In this document: in pieces, positions 25,570 to 34,947 of the stretch
Numbering within the stretch: position 1 is the stretch's first letter
Layout: each line of letters begins with the position of its first letter
Origin: Desulfurivibrio sp044068625
Lineage (GTDB): Bacteria > Desulfobacterota > Desulfobulbia > Desulfobulbales > Desulfurivibrionaceae
NCBI RefSeq assembly: GCF_044068625.1
Contig: NZ_JBIPKH010000014.1
Location: forward strand, 27,362-91,361
DNA: 64,000 nt
Direction: 5' to 3'
Made by a program: the position numbers and the translations under genes
The notes under the pieces: generated by a model
The model's database searches: none
Told to the model about the DNA's origin: nothing
The model's input: the letters and a program-made list of their open reading frames with translations, nothing else

Positions 25570-26274
25570 CTAAGGGGACAACCGCACGGGCAGGGGGGTA
25601 TCGAGGAGGATTCGCCCGGGAGTGGGGGCGGCCCGGTAGGCCAGGATCCGGACCCCACCGGCGGCGGCTTCCCCCAGGGCGGCGGCGTAGGCGGGATCGA
25701 TCCGCCCGGCCGGGGCAAAACTCCCCACGTCACCACGCTGCACGCAGAAGAGCAGGGCCGCCCCATGCCCGGCCTGAACCAGACTCAGCAACTCACCAAG
25801 ATGCCTGGTCCCCCGGCTGGTCACCGCGTCGGGAAAGAGGGCCAGGCCATCCTCGGCCAAGGTGCAGTTTTTCACTTCCAGATAGGTGAGCCGACCGCCG
25901 CCGTGGTCGAGGAGAAAGTCCAGGCGGCTGTGGGCCGAAACCTTGACCTCGGCCCGGATCGCCGCCAGGGGCTGCAGCTCCCGGATCACCCCGTTCTCCA
26001 GGGCCTCCCGCGCCAGGGCGTTGCTGCGGGCGGTGTTGATCCCCACCCAAACGCCGGCCACCTTGACCAGCTCCAGGGTATGGGGATATTTGCGGCCGGG
26101 ATTGGTGGAAACGGAGAGCACGACCTCCCCGTTCTCCTCGATACAGCCCAGCATGCTGCCCGAGTTGGGGCAGTGGACGGTGAGCTCGCGGCCGTCTTCC
26201 AGGCGCACGTCGGCCAGAAAACGCTGGTAGCGGCGAATCATTCGGGCTCTGATCAGGTGGGGTGGTAAATCCAT
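25570..26274 (-). CDS. sfsA: SfsA-family DNA/RNA nuclease-like protein
   Basis: 234 residues from the ATG at 26274. A longer frame to 26406 runs into phoB and has no support. SfsA blocks: the OB-like N-terminus with RYQRFLADV, HCPNSGSMLG, VGINTARSN, and the PD-(D/E)XK-like core SRLDFLLDHG with YLEVKNCTL and FPDAVTSRGTRHL. Named for a maltose phenotype in E. coli; its biochemical role is unsettled. It is 10 bp after phoB, so it may be read with the Pho genes, with no clear functional link. Confidence 0.88.
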   Translation of the reverse strand: MDLPPHLIRARMIRRYQRFLADVRLEDGRELTVHCPNSGSMLGCIEENGEVVLSVSTNPGRKYPHTLELVKVAGVWVGINTARSNALAREALENGVIRELQPLAAIRAEVKVSAHSRLDFLLDHGGGRLTYLEVKNCTLAEDGLALFPDAVTSRGTRHLGELLSLVQAGHGAALLFCVQRGDVGSFAPAGRIDPAYAAALGEAAAGGVRILAYRAAPTPGRILLDTPLPVRLSP

Positions 26275-26284
26275 GGGAAAAACG

Positions 26285-27004
26285 CTAGGCCTTGAGCCGG
26301 TAGCCGATTCCCCGCACCGTCTCGATACAGCCGCCCGCCTCGCCCAGTTTTTTGCGCAGGCCGAAAACCTGCACATCCACCGCCCGGGGGGTGATGGCGT
26401 AATCATAACCCCGCACCGCGTCGATGATCTGCTGGCGGCTGAAAACCCAGCCGGGGCGGCGGGCCAGCAGTTCCAGAATGCCGAACTCCGACAGGGTCAG
26501 GGCCACCGGTTCCCCCCGGACCAGCACCTCGTAGCGGCGGGGATCGATCACGATTTCGGCCAGCCTTACCACCCCGCCCTCACCCCCTTCCCGACCCTCA
26601 CCGTCGCCTTCACGGCCGCGGCGCAAAGCTGATTTGATCCGGGAGATCAGGATCTTGGGACTGAACGGCTTGGTGATGTAGTCATCGGCCCCCAGGTCCA
26701 GGCCGGCGCTGATCTCATCTTCGGCACCGCGGGCGGTGAGCATGATGATCGGCAACTGGCGGCTGCGGGGATCGTGACGCAGCTTTTTGCAAACCTCGCG
26801 CCCGTCCAGACCGGGCAACATGATATCCAGAATCACCAGATCGGGTTTGTCCCGAAAAACCAGGGATAAGGCCTGTTCACCGTTATCGGCGTAGATCACC
26901 TGAAACCCGGCCTTGACCAGGTTATAGCCCACCAACTGCTGAATATTTTCGTCATCCTCGACAATCAGGATGGTCGGTTTGGCACTTTCCGGCCCCATGT
27001 TCAC
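26285..27004 (-). CDS. phoB: PhoB-type response regulator (OmpR family)
   Basis: 239 residues. The receiver domain has the acidic pair D17/D18, phospho-acceptor D60 (VILDIML), T90 and K112. The winged-helix DNA-binding domain covers about 140-236, with ALTLSEFGILELLARRPGWV and the recognition region RAVDVQVFGLRKKL. The likely start is GTG at 27004, overlapping the phoU stop, or the ATG two codons on. With phoU and phoR it forms the phosphate-starvation control set; pstSCAB at 39206 is the probable target. Confidence 0.92.
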   Translation of the reverse strand: MNMGPESAKPTILIVEDDENIQQLVGYNLVKAGFQVIYADNGEQALSLVFRDKPDLVILDIMLPGLDGREVCKKLRHDPRSRQLPIIMLTARGAEDEISAGLDLGADDYITKPFSPKILISRIKSALRRGREGDGEGREGGEGGVVRLAEIVIDPRRYEVLVRGEPVALTLSEFGILELLARRPGWVFSRQQIIDAVRGYDYAITPRAVDVQVFGLRKKLGEAGGCIETVRGIGYRLKA

Positions 27005-27678
27005 CCCAGCTTGTGGCGCACGATTTTGCCCTGCGCCATGTAGATGATATCCTCGCAGATATTGGTGCAGTGGTCGGCGATCCGCTCCAGGGACCGGGCC
27101 ACCCCCAGCAATTTGGCCAGATAGACATGCTGGGCCGGATTGTGGGCGATGATCTCCTCCAGCTCCTCCCGGATCGCCCGCTTGTCGGTATCCACCTCGT
27201 CGTCGGTCAGACAGACCCTGTAGGCCAGGTCGGTGTCCTCGTTATGAAAGGCGTCCATGGTGCTTTTCAGCATCCCCATGGTCTTTTCATACATCGACTT
27301 GAACATCTCCGGGACCATCATCCCGGCGGTATCATAAACATCGGTATCCATCTCGGCAATCTGCAGCACCTTATCGGCGATCTTGGCCGCCAGGTCGCCG
27401 ATCCGCTCAAGATCGCCGTTGATCTTCAACACCGTGACCAGAAAACGCAGATCGCCGGCCACCGGATGGTAGAGGGCCATGACCCGCAGACACTCCTCCT
27501 CCAGCAGGATCTCCAGCCGGTCGATCTCCTCCTTGTCCAGGCGGACCACCAGGCGGGCCGCCTCGGCGTCCTTCTCCAGCAGGGATTTCACCGCCCGCTG
27601 CAAATTTTCCTCGATCAGGGTGGCCAGCTCCCCGGTACGGTTTTTAATCTTATCAATCTCCTGGATCAGGCGGGGCAT
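27001..27678 (-). CDS. phoU: PhoU phosphate-signalling protein
   Basis: 225 residues, all helical, with two PhoU repeats. The metal-binding motifs LERIGDLAAKIAD (about 87-99) and LERIADHCTNICED (about 196-209) are both intact. It links Pst transport to PhoR and damps signalling when phosphate is high. It lies between phoR and phoB rather than at the end of pst, as in many non-enteric bacteria. GAGGAG lies 6-8 bases before the ATG. The 109-bp gap to phoR is large enough for its own promoter, but no clear PhoB box was found. Confidence 0.93.
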   Translation of the reverse strand: MPRLIQEIDKIKNRTGELATLIEENLQRAVKSLLEKDAEAARLVVRLDKEEIDRLEILLEEECLRVMALYHPVAGDLRFLVTVLKINGDLERIGDLAAKIADKVLQIAEMDTDVYDTAGMMVPEMFKSMYEKTMGMLKSTMDAFHNEDTDLAYRVCLTDDEVDTDKRAIREELEEIIAHNPAQHVYLAKLLGVARSLERIADHCTNICEDIIYMAQGKIVRHKLG

Positions 27679-27787
27679 GGAATTACTCCTCTAAGGTCAT
27701 AAGGACAGATGGCTTTTTTCCGTCACAACTTGCTAAAGAGATAGTCCCCGTTTGTTAGCGTTAGATTAGATTTCCATTAAGAGAAGA

Positions 27788-29587
27788 TCAAGGGGTGTCT
27801 GCGGAATCGGGCAGATAAATGGTAAAAACCGTGCCTTGGCCCGGCTCGCTGCTCACCTCCACCCGGCCCCGGTGGGCCTGGACGATATGCTTGACGATGG
27901 CCAGCCCCAGACCGGTTCCCCCCATCCGGGTACTGCGGGCCTTGTCCACCCGGTAGAAACGCTCGAAGAGCCGGGGCAGGGCGGCAGCGGGAATCCCGGG
28001 CCCCCGGTCGCGAACCATGATCATGATTTCGCCCTCCCCGGACCGGGCCTCGATGGTGATGGGCCTGCCCGGCGGACTGTACTTGATGGCGTTGTCGATC
28101 AGATTGACCAGGGCCTGCTCCAGCAGGGCCGGATTGATCCAGGCCCGCAGCTTCTCCGGGCCGTGCAGCGCAAGCGCCATCTCCCGCGCCGCCGCCCGCT
28201 CCCGGCAGACCTGGACCGCCGCCTGCAGGGTCTCCAGCAGGGGCAACTCCTGCAATGGAATCTCCCGGCGACGGTCCTCCTGCTCGATCCGGGAGAGGGT
28301 CAGCAGGTCCTCGACAATGGCGTGGAGCCGACGGGATTGCTGGAGAATGATCCCGGTGAAGCGGCGGGCCCCCTCCGGTTCCTCCAGGGCCCCGTCGAGC
28401 AGGGTTTCGGCAAAACCTTCGATGGAGGTGATCGGAGTTTTAAGCTCATGGGAAACGTTGGCGACAAAATCGCGGCGCAGGCTTTCCAGGCGGCGCAGGC
28501 GGGTGAGATCGCTGATCACCACCACCGCCCCATGGCCCCGATCATCCAGATCGGCCAGGCGGTTGCCCTGGACCCGGCAGAAATGTTCCCTTCCCTGCGG
28601 ACCCAGCAGGGTAAGATCGCTCTCCACCGGCTCCCCGCCGGTTAAGGTCTGGCGAATCAGTTGTTTAAGGGCACTGTTGCGGATGGCCACCTCGATATTT
28701 TTACCTTTGGTCCGTTCCGGTTGCACCCCCAGTAGATCGGCGGCGGCCTGGTTGATCTCCACCACCCGTTCGGGCCCGTCCACGGTGATCACCCCATCCA
28801 CCATGCTGCAGAAAACCGTCTGCAACTGCCCCCGCTGGCGCTCGATGGTCCGCAGCCGCCGGTCAAGCTGTCCGGCCATCCGGTTCATCGCCCGGGCCAG
28901 AGCGACCACCTCCTCCGGCCCATCTTCGGTGATCCCGCCACTGAGTTCACCGGCGGCAAAACGCTCGGCCCCCGCCTTCATCTCCTCCAACGGGCGGCTT
29001 AAATGGCGGGCCACCAGCCAAGCCAGCATGATCACCAGCAGGGCGATCAACAGCCCGCTGAGGGCGATCTGCCGCAGAATCTCGGCCAGGGCTTCGTTAA
29101 CGGCGGTCAGGGCGATGGCGGTCCGCAGCACTCCCACCACCTGACCCTCCTGCATCAGGGGAATCGCCACATACATGGTGTCGTACTGGACCGAGCTGCT
29201 GAAACGGCGATCACCGCCACTCCGGCCGGCCAGGGCGGCGATGATCTCCGGCCGGCCGCCATGATTTTCCATGGCCGCCGGCTCCTGCTCGGAGTCGGCC
29301 AGGACCAGACCCGAGGGGGCGACCACGGTGAGGCGGGTGCCGGAGGCCCGGCCCGCTTCCCGACAGTAGCTCTGCAAGGATTCCAGCTGAGCGGCCCGCA
29401 CCAGCTCGGCCACCTTGCCGTGCAGCAGCACCGCCCGGGCTTCCAGGTCCAGCTCCACCTGCTGGAGATAAAAACCGCGCACCGAACTGCCGGCCAGCCA
29501 GGAAACCGCCAGCAGGGCCGCTAAAGCGATCAGAACATGGCTGGGATAAAGGTACCAGACCAGCCGCCGATGACTGCTTGCCGCCAT
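27788..29587 (-). CDS. phoR: PhoR-type sensor histidine kinase
   Basis: 599 residues. Two spans (about 15-33 and 165-190) flank a periplasmic sensor region. HAMP (about 190-245), a PAS domain (about 255-355) and HisKA (FVANVSHELKTPITSIEGFA, His near residue 384) follow. The ATPase domain has NLIDNAIKYSPPG, DRGPGIP and GGTGLGLAIVKH. It would phosphorylate the PhoB regulator encoded downstream. The extracytoplasmic loop is longer than in E. coli PhoR, which has almost none, so an additional external signal is possible. Confidence 0.92.
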   Translation of the reverse strand: MAASSHRRLVWYLYPSHVLIALAALLAVSWLAGSSVRGFYLQQVELDLEARAVLLHGKVAELVRAAQLESLQSYCREAGRASGTRLTVVAPSGLVLADSEQEPAAMENHGGRPEIIAALAGRSGGDRRFSSSVQYDTMYVAIPLMQEGQVVGVLRTAIALTAVNEALAEILRQIALSGLLIALLVIMLAWLVARHLSRPLEEMKAGAERFAAGELSGGITEDGPEEVVALARAMNRMAGQLDRRLRTIERQRGQLQTVFCSMVDGVITVDGPERVVEINQAAADLLGVQPERTKGKNIEVAIRNSALKQLIRQTLTGGEPVESDLTLLGPQGREHFCRVQGNRLADLDDRGHGAVVVISDLTRLRRLESLRRDFVANVSHELKTPITSIEGFAETLLDGALEEPEGARRFTGIILQQSRRLHAIVEDLLTLSRIEQEDRRREIPLQELPLLETLQAAVQVCRERAAAREMALALHGPEKLRAWINPALLEQALVNLIDNAIKYSPPGRPITIEARSGEGEIMIMVRDRGPGIPAAALPRLFERFYRVDKARSTRMGGTGLGLAIVKHIVQAHRGRVEVSSEPGQGTVFTIYLPDSADTP

Positions 29588-29732
29588 GACTTACGCTCCA
29601 GCAAAGAGTAAATTGAACTTGGCCGTTGACCGCCCAAACCCGATTGGACCACAACTGCCGGGAGCCGGTCAACCATTCACCCCAACTACTCTGGGCTTGA
29701 CGCCGTTTTTTTTTGCGGGCACACTGCGGCAC

Positions 29733-31577
29733 ATGAACGACCAGCTCATCATCATCACGGTGATTATCGCCGCCATGGCCATGTTTCTCTGGGGCCGCTG
29801 GCGGCACGATATGGTGGCGGTGGCCGCCCTGCTGGTCTGCGTGCTGACCGGGCTGGTCCCGGCCGGGGAGGCCTTTGCCGGCTTCGGCCATCCGGCGGTG
29901 GTCACGGTGGCCTGCGTCCTGGTCCTCAGCTACGGCCTGCAGATCACCGGGGCGGTGGACCTGGTGGTACAGAAAATAATGCCCAAGGCGGCGGGGCCGA
30001 CGGTCAGCATCCTGGCCCTGACCAGCCTGGCCGCGGTACTTTCGGGATTCATGAACAACGTCGGCGCCCTGGCGCTGCTGATGCCGGTGGCCATTCAACT
30101 GGCGGCCAAGCAGGAGCTGCCGCCGGGCAAAATCCTGATGCCCCTGGCCTTCGGCTCGATCCTGGGGGGCACCACCACCCTGATCGGCACCCCGCCCAAC
30201 CTGATCGTTTCGGGCTTCCGGGCCGAAAACGGCCCGGGCGGTTTCGCCATGTTCGACTTTCTGCCGGTGGGGGCGGCAATCACCGTGGTCGGAGTACTCT
30301 TTGTGGGGCTGGTGGGCTGGCGCCTGGTGCCGGCCCAGAAACGGACCGACAGCGCCGGGTTTGATACCGGGACCTATCACAGTGAAGTCCGGGTGGTGGA
30401 AGGCAGCAAGGCGGCGGGCCTCTCCCTGCGGGAAGCGGAGCAGATCCTCGACGAGGCCGACGCCCAGATCCTGGGCCTGGTGCGCCAGGATTTCCGCCTC
30501 TCGGCACCCTGGCCGGGCCGGGTCCTGCGCCCGGACGACATTCTGATCATCCAGGCCGAACCCGAATCCCTGGCCGGGGCCCTCTCCAGCCTGGGCTTGA
30601 AGCTGGAAGAGGACGTGCCGCCGCCGGAAGAACCGGAACCGGCAAACAACGAAGCCCCGGCCGGGAAACCCGGTGAAGAACCAGCCACCCCGGAGAAGAA
30701 CGACGAGAAGAGAGGCCCCGACGAGATCGTGATCCAGGAGCTGGTGGCCATGCCCAGCGGGCTGCTGGTGGGGCGTTCGGCCACCGACCTGCAACTGCGC
30801 ACCCGCTACAGCATCAATCTACTGGCCATCTCCCACCGGGGCTACCGCACGATCAAACGGCTGCGCACCACCCCCATCCAGGCCGGCGATGTCCTGCTGA
30901 TGCAGGGCACGGCGGAAGCCCTGGCCGCCTTTGCCGCCGAATTCGGCTGCCTACCCCTGGCCACCCGTGATATCCGGGTGCCGCAAAGGGGCCAGGCCCT
31001 GATTGCCGGGCTGATCATGGCCCTGGCGGTGACCACCGCCGCCTTGGGCCTGCTGGCACCCCCCATCGCCTTTGCCGCCGGGGTCCTGGCCTTTGTCGCC
31101 CTGCGGGTGGTGCCGTTGCGCTCGGTCTACCTGGCCATCGACTGGTCGGTGGTGGTGCTGCTGGCCGCCATGCTGCCGGTGGCGGGGGCCATGGCCTCCA
31201 CCGGCGCCGCCGACCTGATCGCCGGCTTCCTGCTGGCCAACGTGGCCCAAGGCCAGGCGGTGATCGCCCTGGTGGTGCTGCTGGTCGCCACCATGCTGCT
31301 CACCGATTTCATGAACAACGCGGCCACCGCCGCGGTGATGTGCCCCATCGCCATCAGTGCCGCCACCCAACTCGGGGTCAACCCGGACACCTTCCTGATG
31401 GCGGTGGCCATCGGCGCTTCCTGCGCTTTCCTCACCCCCATCGGCCACCAGAACAACACCCTGATTTTAGGCCCCGGCGGCTTCGGTTTCGGCGACTACT
31501 GGCGCATGGGCCTGCCCACCGATCTCCTGGTGGTGACGGTCAGTGTTCCGATGCTGCTCTGGATCTGGCCGCTCTAG
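29733..31577 (+). CDS. SLC13/DASS-type anion permease with two RCK_C domains
   Basis: 614 residues from the ATG at 29733. Hydrophobic N-terminal spans contain the family motif FMNNVGALALLMPVA and the GTPPNLIV block. A cytoplasmic insert (about 205-400) has two TrkA-C/RCK_C-like domains (VVEGSKAAGLSLREAEQIL and ELVAMPSGLLVGRSATDL) separated by a Glu/Pro-rich linker. The second half repeats the transport fold with FMNNAATAAVMCPIA and TPIGHQNNTLI. Members move sulfate, phosphate, arsenite or dicarboxylates; the substrate cannot be told. It is divergent from phoR (145-bp gap), which is weak support for an oxyanion such as phosphate. Confidence 0.85.
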   Translation: MNDQLIIITVIIAAMAMFLWGRWRHDMVAVAALLVCVLTGLVPAGEAFAGFGHPAVVTVACVLVLSYGLQITGAVDLVVQKIMPKAAGPTVSILALTSLAAVLSGFMNNVGALALLMPVAIQLAAKQELPPGKILMPLAFGSILGGTTTLIGTPPNLIVSGFRAENGPGGFAMFDFLPVGAAITVVGVLFVGLVGWRLVPAQKRTDSAGFDTGTYHSEVRVVEGSKAAGLSLREAEQILDEADAQILGLVRQDFRLSAPWPGRVLRPDDILIIQAEPESLAGALSSLGLKLEEDVPPPEEPEPANNEAPAGKPGEEPATPEKNDEKRGPDEIVIQELVAMPSGLLVGRSATDLQLRTRYSINLLAISHRGYRTIKRLRTTPIQAGDVLLMQGTAEALAAFAAEFGCLPLATRDIRVPQRGQALIAGLIMALAVTTAALGLLAPPIAFAAGVLAFVALRVVPLRSVYLAIDWSVVVLLAAMLPVAGAMASTGAADLIAGFLLANVAQGQAVIALVVLLVATMLLTDFMNNAATAAVMCPIAISAATQLGVNPDTFLMAVAIGASCAFLTPIGHQNNTLILGPGGFGFGDYWRMGLPTDLLVVTVSVPMLLWIWPL

Positions 31578-31611
31578 ATTCCCCAACCGGCCCTCCCCGC
31601 AAAATTCATGA

Positions 31612-31641
31612 TTGACAAAATGGTTTTTCAGCCAATAGAGT
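31612..31641 (+). promoter_or_regulatory. Candidate sigma-70 promoter for the triheme cytochrome
   Basis: TTGACA (31612-31617), an 18-bp spacer and TAGAGT (31636-31641), 68 bp before the cytochrome ATG. The leader is AT-rich compared with the surroundings. Confidence 0.4.
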
Positions 31642-31709
31642 GGCAAAATAGGCAACCGTCTTACCACAAAGTGATATTTGATTAAAAATCAGCAACAGAG
31701 GAGGAGCAG

Positions 31710-32039
31710 ATGATGAAATTTACCGCCACCGTGGCCGCCCTGATCGCCCTTCTGGCCCTGGCAACCACCGCCGGCGCCGTCCCCCCCGGCCAAACCGTGG
31801 AGTACGCCGGGGGCGGCCCCGGCAAGGTGATTTTCGATGGCCAGTTCCACGCCGACCAAGGGCTGAACTGCAACGCCTGCCACGCCGAAGTTTTTCCCAT
31901 GCAAAGGGGGGCGACGATCTCCATGGCCGATCACAACGACGGCAAATTCTGCTTCGACTGCCACCGGGTCGACGGCACCGCTTTCCCCAGCTCCTCCTGC
32001 GCCAGTTCGCTCAACTGCGACCGTTGCCATAAGCGGTAG
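31710..32039 (+). CDS. Small periplasmic triheme c-type cytochrome (c7-like)
   Basis: 109 residues. A Sec signal peptide (about 1-23, ending TTAGAVP) is followed by three heme sites: CNACH (about residue 54), CFDCH (about 82) and CDRCH (about 103), in a chain with several additional His (FDGQFHADQGL, MADHNDG) that can act as distal ligands. This matches cytochromes of the c3/c7 group, which shuttle electrons in the periplasm of sulfate and metal reducers. GAGGAG lies 4-5 bases before the start. Two ATGs in a row (31710, 31713) are possible. It is a lone gene with its own promoter. Confidence 0.9.
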   Translation: MMKFTATVAALIALLALATTAGAVPPGQTVEYAGGGPGKVIFDGQFHADQGLNCNACHAEVFPMQRGATISMADHNDGKFCFDCHRVDGTAFPSSSCASSLNCDRCHKR

Positions 32040-32063
32040 GCCGCCCATTTTCATCAAAGTAAA

Positions 32064-32186
32064 AAGATTTCCTAATCAAAGCTGAACATTCAGGCTCATC
32101 CTTGCTCCAGTCGAAGCGGTAAAGATCCGGCGGCGCCCCCCCCCCGCCGCCGGGCAACCAACGTTCAACTCCAAGGAGAGCCACCA
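32064..32186. repeat. 123-bp duplicate, copy 1 (matches the pstS leader)
   Basis: Nearly identical to 39084-39206, with small indels only (one T missing in each of two places and a longer C-run here). It includes the GC hairpin CCGGCGGC/GCCGCCGG and the sequence of the pstS ribosome-binding site (CCAAGGAGAGCCACC), but here the pstS ATG is missing and the sequence runs into the 3' end of the glycosidase gene. The glycosidase stop and its last residues are inside this copy. Confidence 0.9.
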
Positions 32187-34909
32187 GGTTGTCCAGCTTG
32201 CCGATGGCGGATCTCATTTCGCGAATATTTTTGCTCCCCTGTGCCGGCCTGCAACAGGGTATAGCGGCGCTTGATCAGGTTGGCGACCAGACCGGTCCAG
32301 CCGGTCTGGTGGCAAGCCCCGAGACCCAGGCCGGTATCGCCGTGGAAGTACTCGTGGAACAAGCGCAGGTCGCGCCAGGCCGGATCGTGCTGAAAGGGGC
32401 TCTCCGCCGCCAGGCCCGGAATGCGGCCCTGGTCGTCGCGGCGAAAGATATTGATTAAACTTTCCGCAAGCAGATCGGCCACTTGCCGCAAGTCCAGTTC
32501 GCCATCCCCCCGCCCCGGCACCTGCACTTTGAAATCGGGACCAAGATAGCGATGGAATTTGGTCAGAGCCTGGATAATGGAATAGTTGATCGGCATCCAG
32601 ACCGGTCCCCGCCAGTTGGAATTGCCCCCGAAAAGACCTGATTGCGCTTCCCCCGGTTCATATTCGATCAGGGCCTGGCCCAGGCCCGGCAGATCCCCCA
32701 GTTGCCGATGTTCCCGGTGAATCCGGCTGACTCCGCGAATCCCGTAGGGGGAAAAAAATTCCTCGGCGTTGAGGAGCCGCTTCAAGATCCGGGGAATCAT
32801 GGTGTGATCCACCAGGGCCAGCAGCCGCTCCCCGTGCTCGTTGGTCCTGTTGGGACAGGCGCAGATGGTATGGCCGTCGAACATCCCGCCTCGATGTTCC
32901 TCGAGCAGGGCCTTGAAGCGGGGCACTTTCTCAATGATGTCGGGGGTCACGATTTCCGTGGCCAGCAGGGGGATCAGGCCGACATAGGAATAAACATCGA
33001 TATGATGGAATTCACCGTCGGGGGTGGTGAGAAAATCCTTGAAAAAGCCGGCCTGCTGGTCCCAGAGCGACGGTCGCTGAGCGCTGTGCCCGGCAATGGC
33101 GTTGGCGATGGCCAGAAACTGCTGATAGCACTGAATAGCCATATCCTCATATTCTTGCTCCTCCCGGGCCAGTTCCAGGGCCATTCCGGTGAGGTTGAGG
33201 GCGCACATGGCCATCCAGCCGGTGGCATCGGCCTGCTTCAGGCTGAAGCCGGGGGGCAGCGGCTGGGAGCGATTATAAACGGAAATGTTGTCCAGGCCCA
33301 TGAAGCCGCCCTCGAAGACATTGAGGCCGTCGCGGTCATGGCGATTGAGCCACCAGGTATAGTTCATGATCAGCTTGTTGAAGACCCGGCGGAGAAAGTG
33401 GAGATCGCCGCAGCCTCGCAGGCGGCGCTCGGCCCGGAAGACCTTCAGGGCCGCCACCGCGTGAATCGGCGGATTGATGTCGCCGAAGTCCCATTCATAG
33501 GCGGGAATCTGGCCGTTGGGATGGAGATAGCGGTGGCGCAGGAGCAGTTCGAGCTGTTCCTTGGCGAAATCGACATCGAGGTGGGCGAAGACCATGGCCT
33601 GATAGGCCAGATCCCAGGCGGCAAACCAGGGATATTCCCAGCTGTCGGGCATCGAAATAATATCGGCGGCCTGAAGGTGGCGCCAGTTGCGGTTGCGCCC
33701 CATGGTTCGCGCCGGCGGCGGCGGATGGCGGTCACCATCGAGCCAGCGGGCCACATCGAAGTGGTAGAACTGTTTGCTCCAGATCATCCCGGCCATGGCC
33801 TGGCGAAAAATCAGGGCGTCTTCGCCGCTGGCCTGCGGCAGCAGTTGGGCGTAAAAAGCGTCGGCTTCCCGCCGGCGCCGGGCAAACAGGGCGCTCAAGC
33901 CGGCAAAGGGCTTCGGCCGGAGGGGCTGGGCGGTCAGCAGCAGCTCCACCTGGCGCTCTTCCCCGGGCTCGCAGGTGATCTCATGCCAGGCGGCGAACTT
34001 GGTCCCGGTGGCGGCCGGATTTACCGCCCCCTTGTCACCCTCCACGACCCGGCGATGGAAGGCGTCTTTGACATAGGGCGCGGGATTGGCGGCGCCGAAA
34101 AGGCGTTCCTGGTTGCTCTCGTTTTCGCTGAACAGGCAGCGGGCGACTTGGCGGCCGGCAAGAAAATAGCGGCCCAGGCCGGCGTGGCGGGCTTCCACCG
34201 CCCAGGCGGCCCGGTCGGACTCAATCAGCCGCAGAACCGGTTTTTCCGCCGCGCCGCCATCCTCCCAGGACCAGGTATTGCGGAACCAGAGGCTGGGCAG
34301 CAGGTGGAGGGTCGCGGCGGCCGGCCCCCGGTTGCCGACCCTGATCAGGATGCCGATGGTGGTGGGGGATTGCTTGGCATAGCTGATTTCCACATCCCAG
34401 TAGCGGTTTTCCGCCATAGCGCCGGTGTCCAGCAGGCTAAAAGGGGGGTCTTGGCGGGAACGCCGCCGGTTTTCCGCCACCAGCTCGGCATAGGGAAATT
34501 CGGCCTGGGGATATTTGTAGAGGTAGCGGAGATAACTGTGGCTGGGGGTGGCGTCGAGATAAAAATAATACTCCTTGACGTCCTCGCCATGGTTGCCCTG
34601 CTTGCCGGTGAGGCCGAACATCCGTTCCTTGAGGATGGGATCGCGCCCGTTCCAGAGGGCCACGGCCAGACACAGCCGCTGGCCGGCGTCGCAGATACCC
34701 CCCAGGCCGTCTTCATGCCAGCGGTAAGCCCGGCTGACCGCTTGCTCGTGGCTGAAATAATCCCAGGCCTCGCCCTCGGGACTGTAGTCTTCCCGCACCG
34801 TGCCCCAGGCCCGTTCGCTTAAATAGGGCCCCCAGAGGTGCCAGTCCTGCCGGCCCTGCTGCCGGGCCGCGAGGCGCTGCTGTTCCGCGCTGAGCTTGCC
34901 ACTGGCCAT
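32165..34909 (-). CDS. GH63/MGH1-like glucosidase
   Basis: 914 residues from the ATG at 34909 (GGGAGG nine bases upstream); an open frame continues upstream without support. The N-terminal part is a beta-sandwich. The (alpha/alpha)6 domain (about 420-905) has WEYPWFAAWDLAYQAMVFAH, WDFGDINPPIHAVAA, GFMGLDNISVYNRS and FGGNSNWRGPVWMPINYSII, as in bacterial homologues of processing alpha-glucosidase I. Such enzymes act on glucosides and compatible-solute sugars; the substrate is unknown. The last codons (from about 32186) lie in the duplicated pstS-leader sequence, so the natural C-terminus seems replaced. It follows the MerA-like gene on the same strand after 38 bp. Confidence 0.82.
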   Translation of the reverse strand: MASGKLSAEQQRLAARQQGRQDWHLWGPYLSERAWGTVREDYSPEGEAWDYFSHEQAVSRAYRWHEDGLGGICDAGQRLCLAVALWNGRDPILKERMFGLTGKQGNHGEDVKEYYFYLDATPSHSYLRYLYKYPQAEFPYAELVAENRRRSRQDPPFSLLDTGAMAENRYWDVEISYAKQSPTTIGILIRVGNRGPAAATLHLLPSLWFRNTWSWEDGGAAEKPVLRLIESDRAAWAVEARHAGLGRYFLAGRQVARCLFSENESNQERLFGAANPAPYVKDAFHRRVVEGDKGAVNPAATGTKFAAWHEITCEPGEERQVELLLTAQPLRPKPFAGLSALFARRRREADAFYAQLLPQASGEDALIFRQAMAGMIWSKQFYHFDVARWLDGDRHPPPPARTMGRNRNWRHLQAADIISMPDSWEYPWFAAWDLAYQAMVFAHLDVDFAKEQLELLLRHRYLHPNGQIPAYEWDFGDINPPIHAVAALKVFRAERRLRGCGDLHFLRRVFNKLIMNYTWWLNRHDRDGLNVFEGGFMGLDNISVYNRSQPLPPGFSLKQADATGWMAMCALNLTGMALELAREEQEYEDMAIQCYQQFLAIANAIAGHSAQRPSLWDQQAGFFKDFLTTPDGEFHHIDVYSYVGLIPLLATEIVTPDIIEKVPRFKALLEEHRGGMFDGHTICACPNRTNEHGERLLALVDHTMIPRILKRLLNAEEFFSPYGIRGVSRIHREHRQLGDLPGLGQALIEYEPGEAQSGLFGGNSNWRGPVWMPINYSIIQALTKFHRYLGPDFKVQVPGRGDGELDLRQVADLLAESLINIFRRDDQGRIPGLAAESPFQHDPAWRDLRLFHEYFHGDTGLGLGACHQTGWTGLVANLIKRRYTLLQAGTGEQKYSRNEIRHRQAGQPGGSPWS

Positions 34910-34947
34910 AAAGGTTGCCTCCCGTTGAGGTTTGGCCCGGAAGGCCT

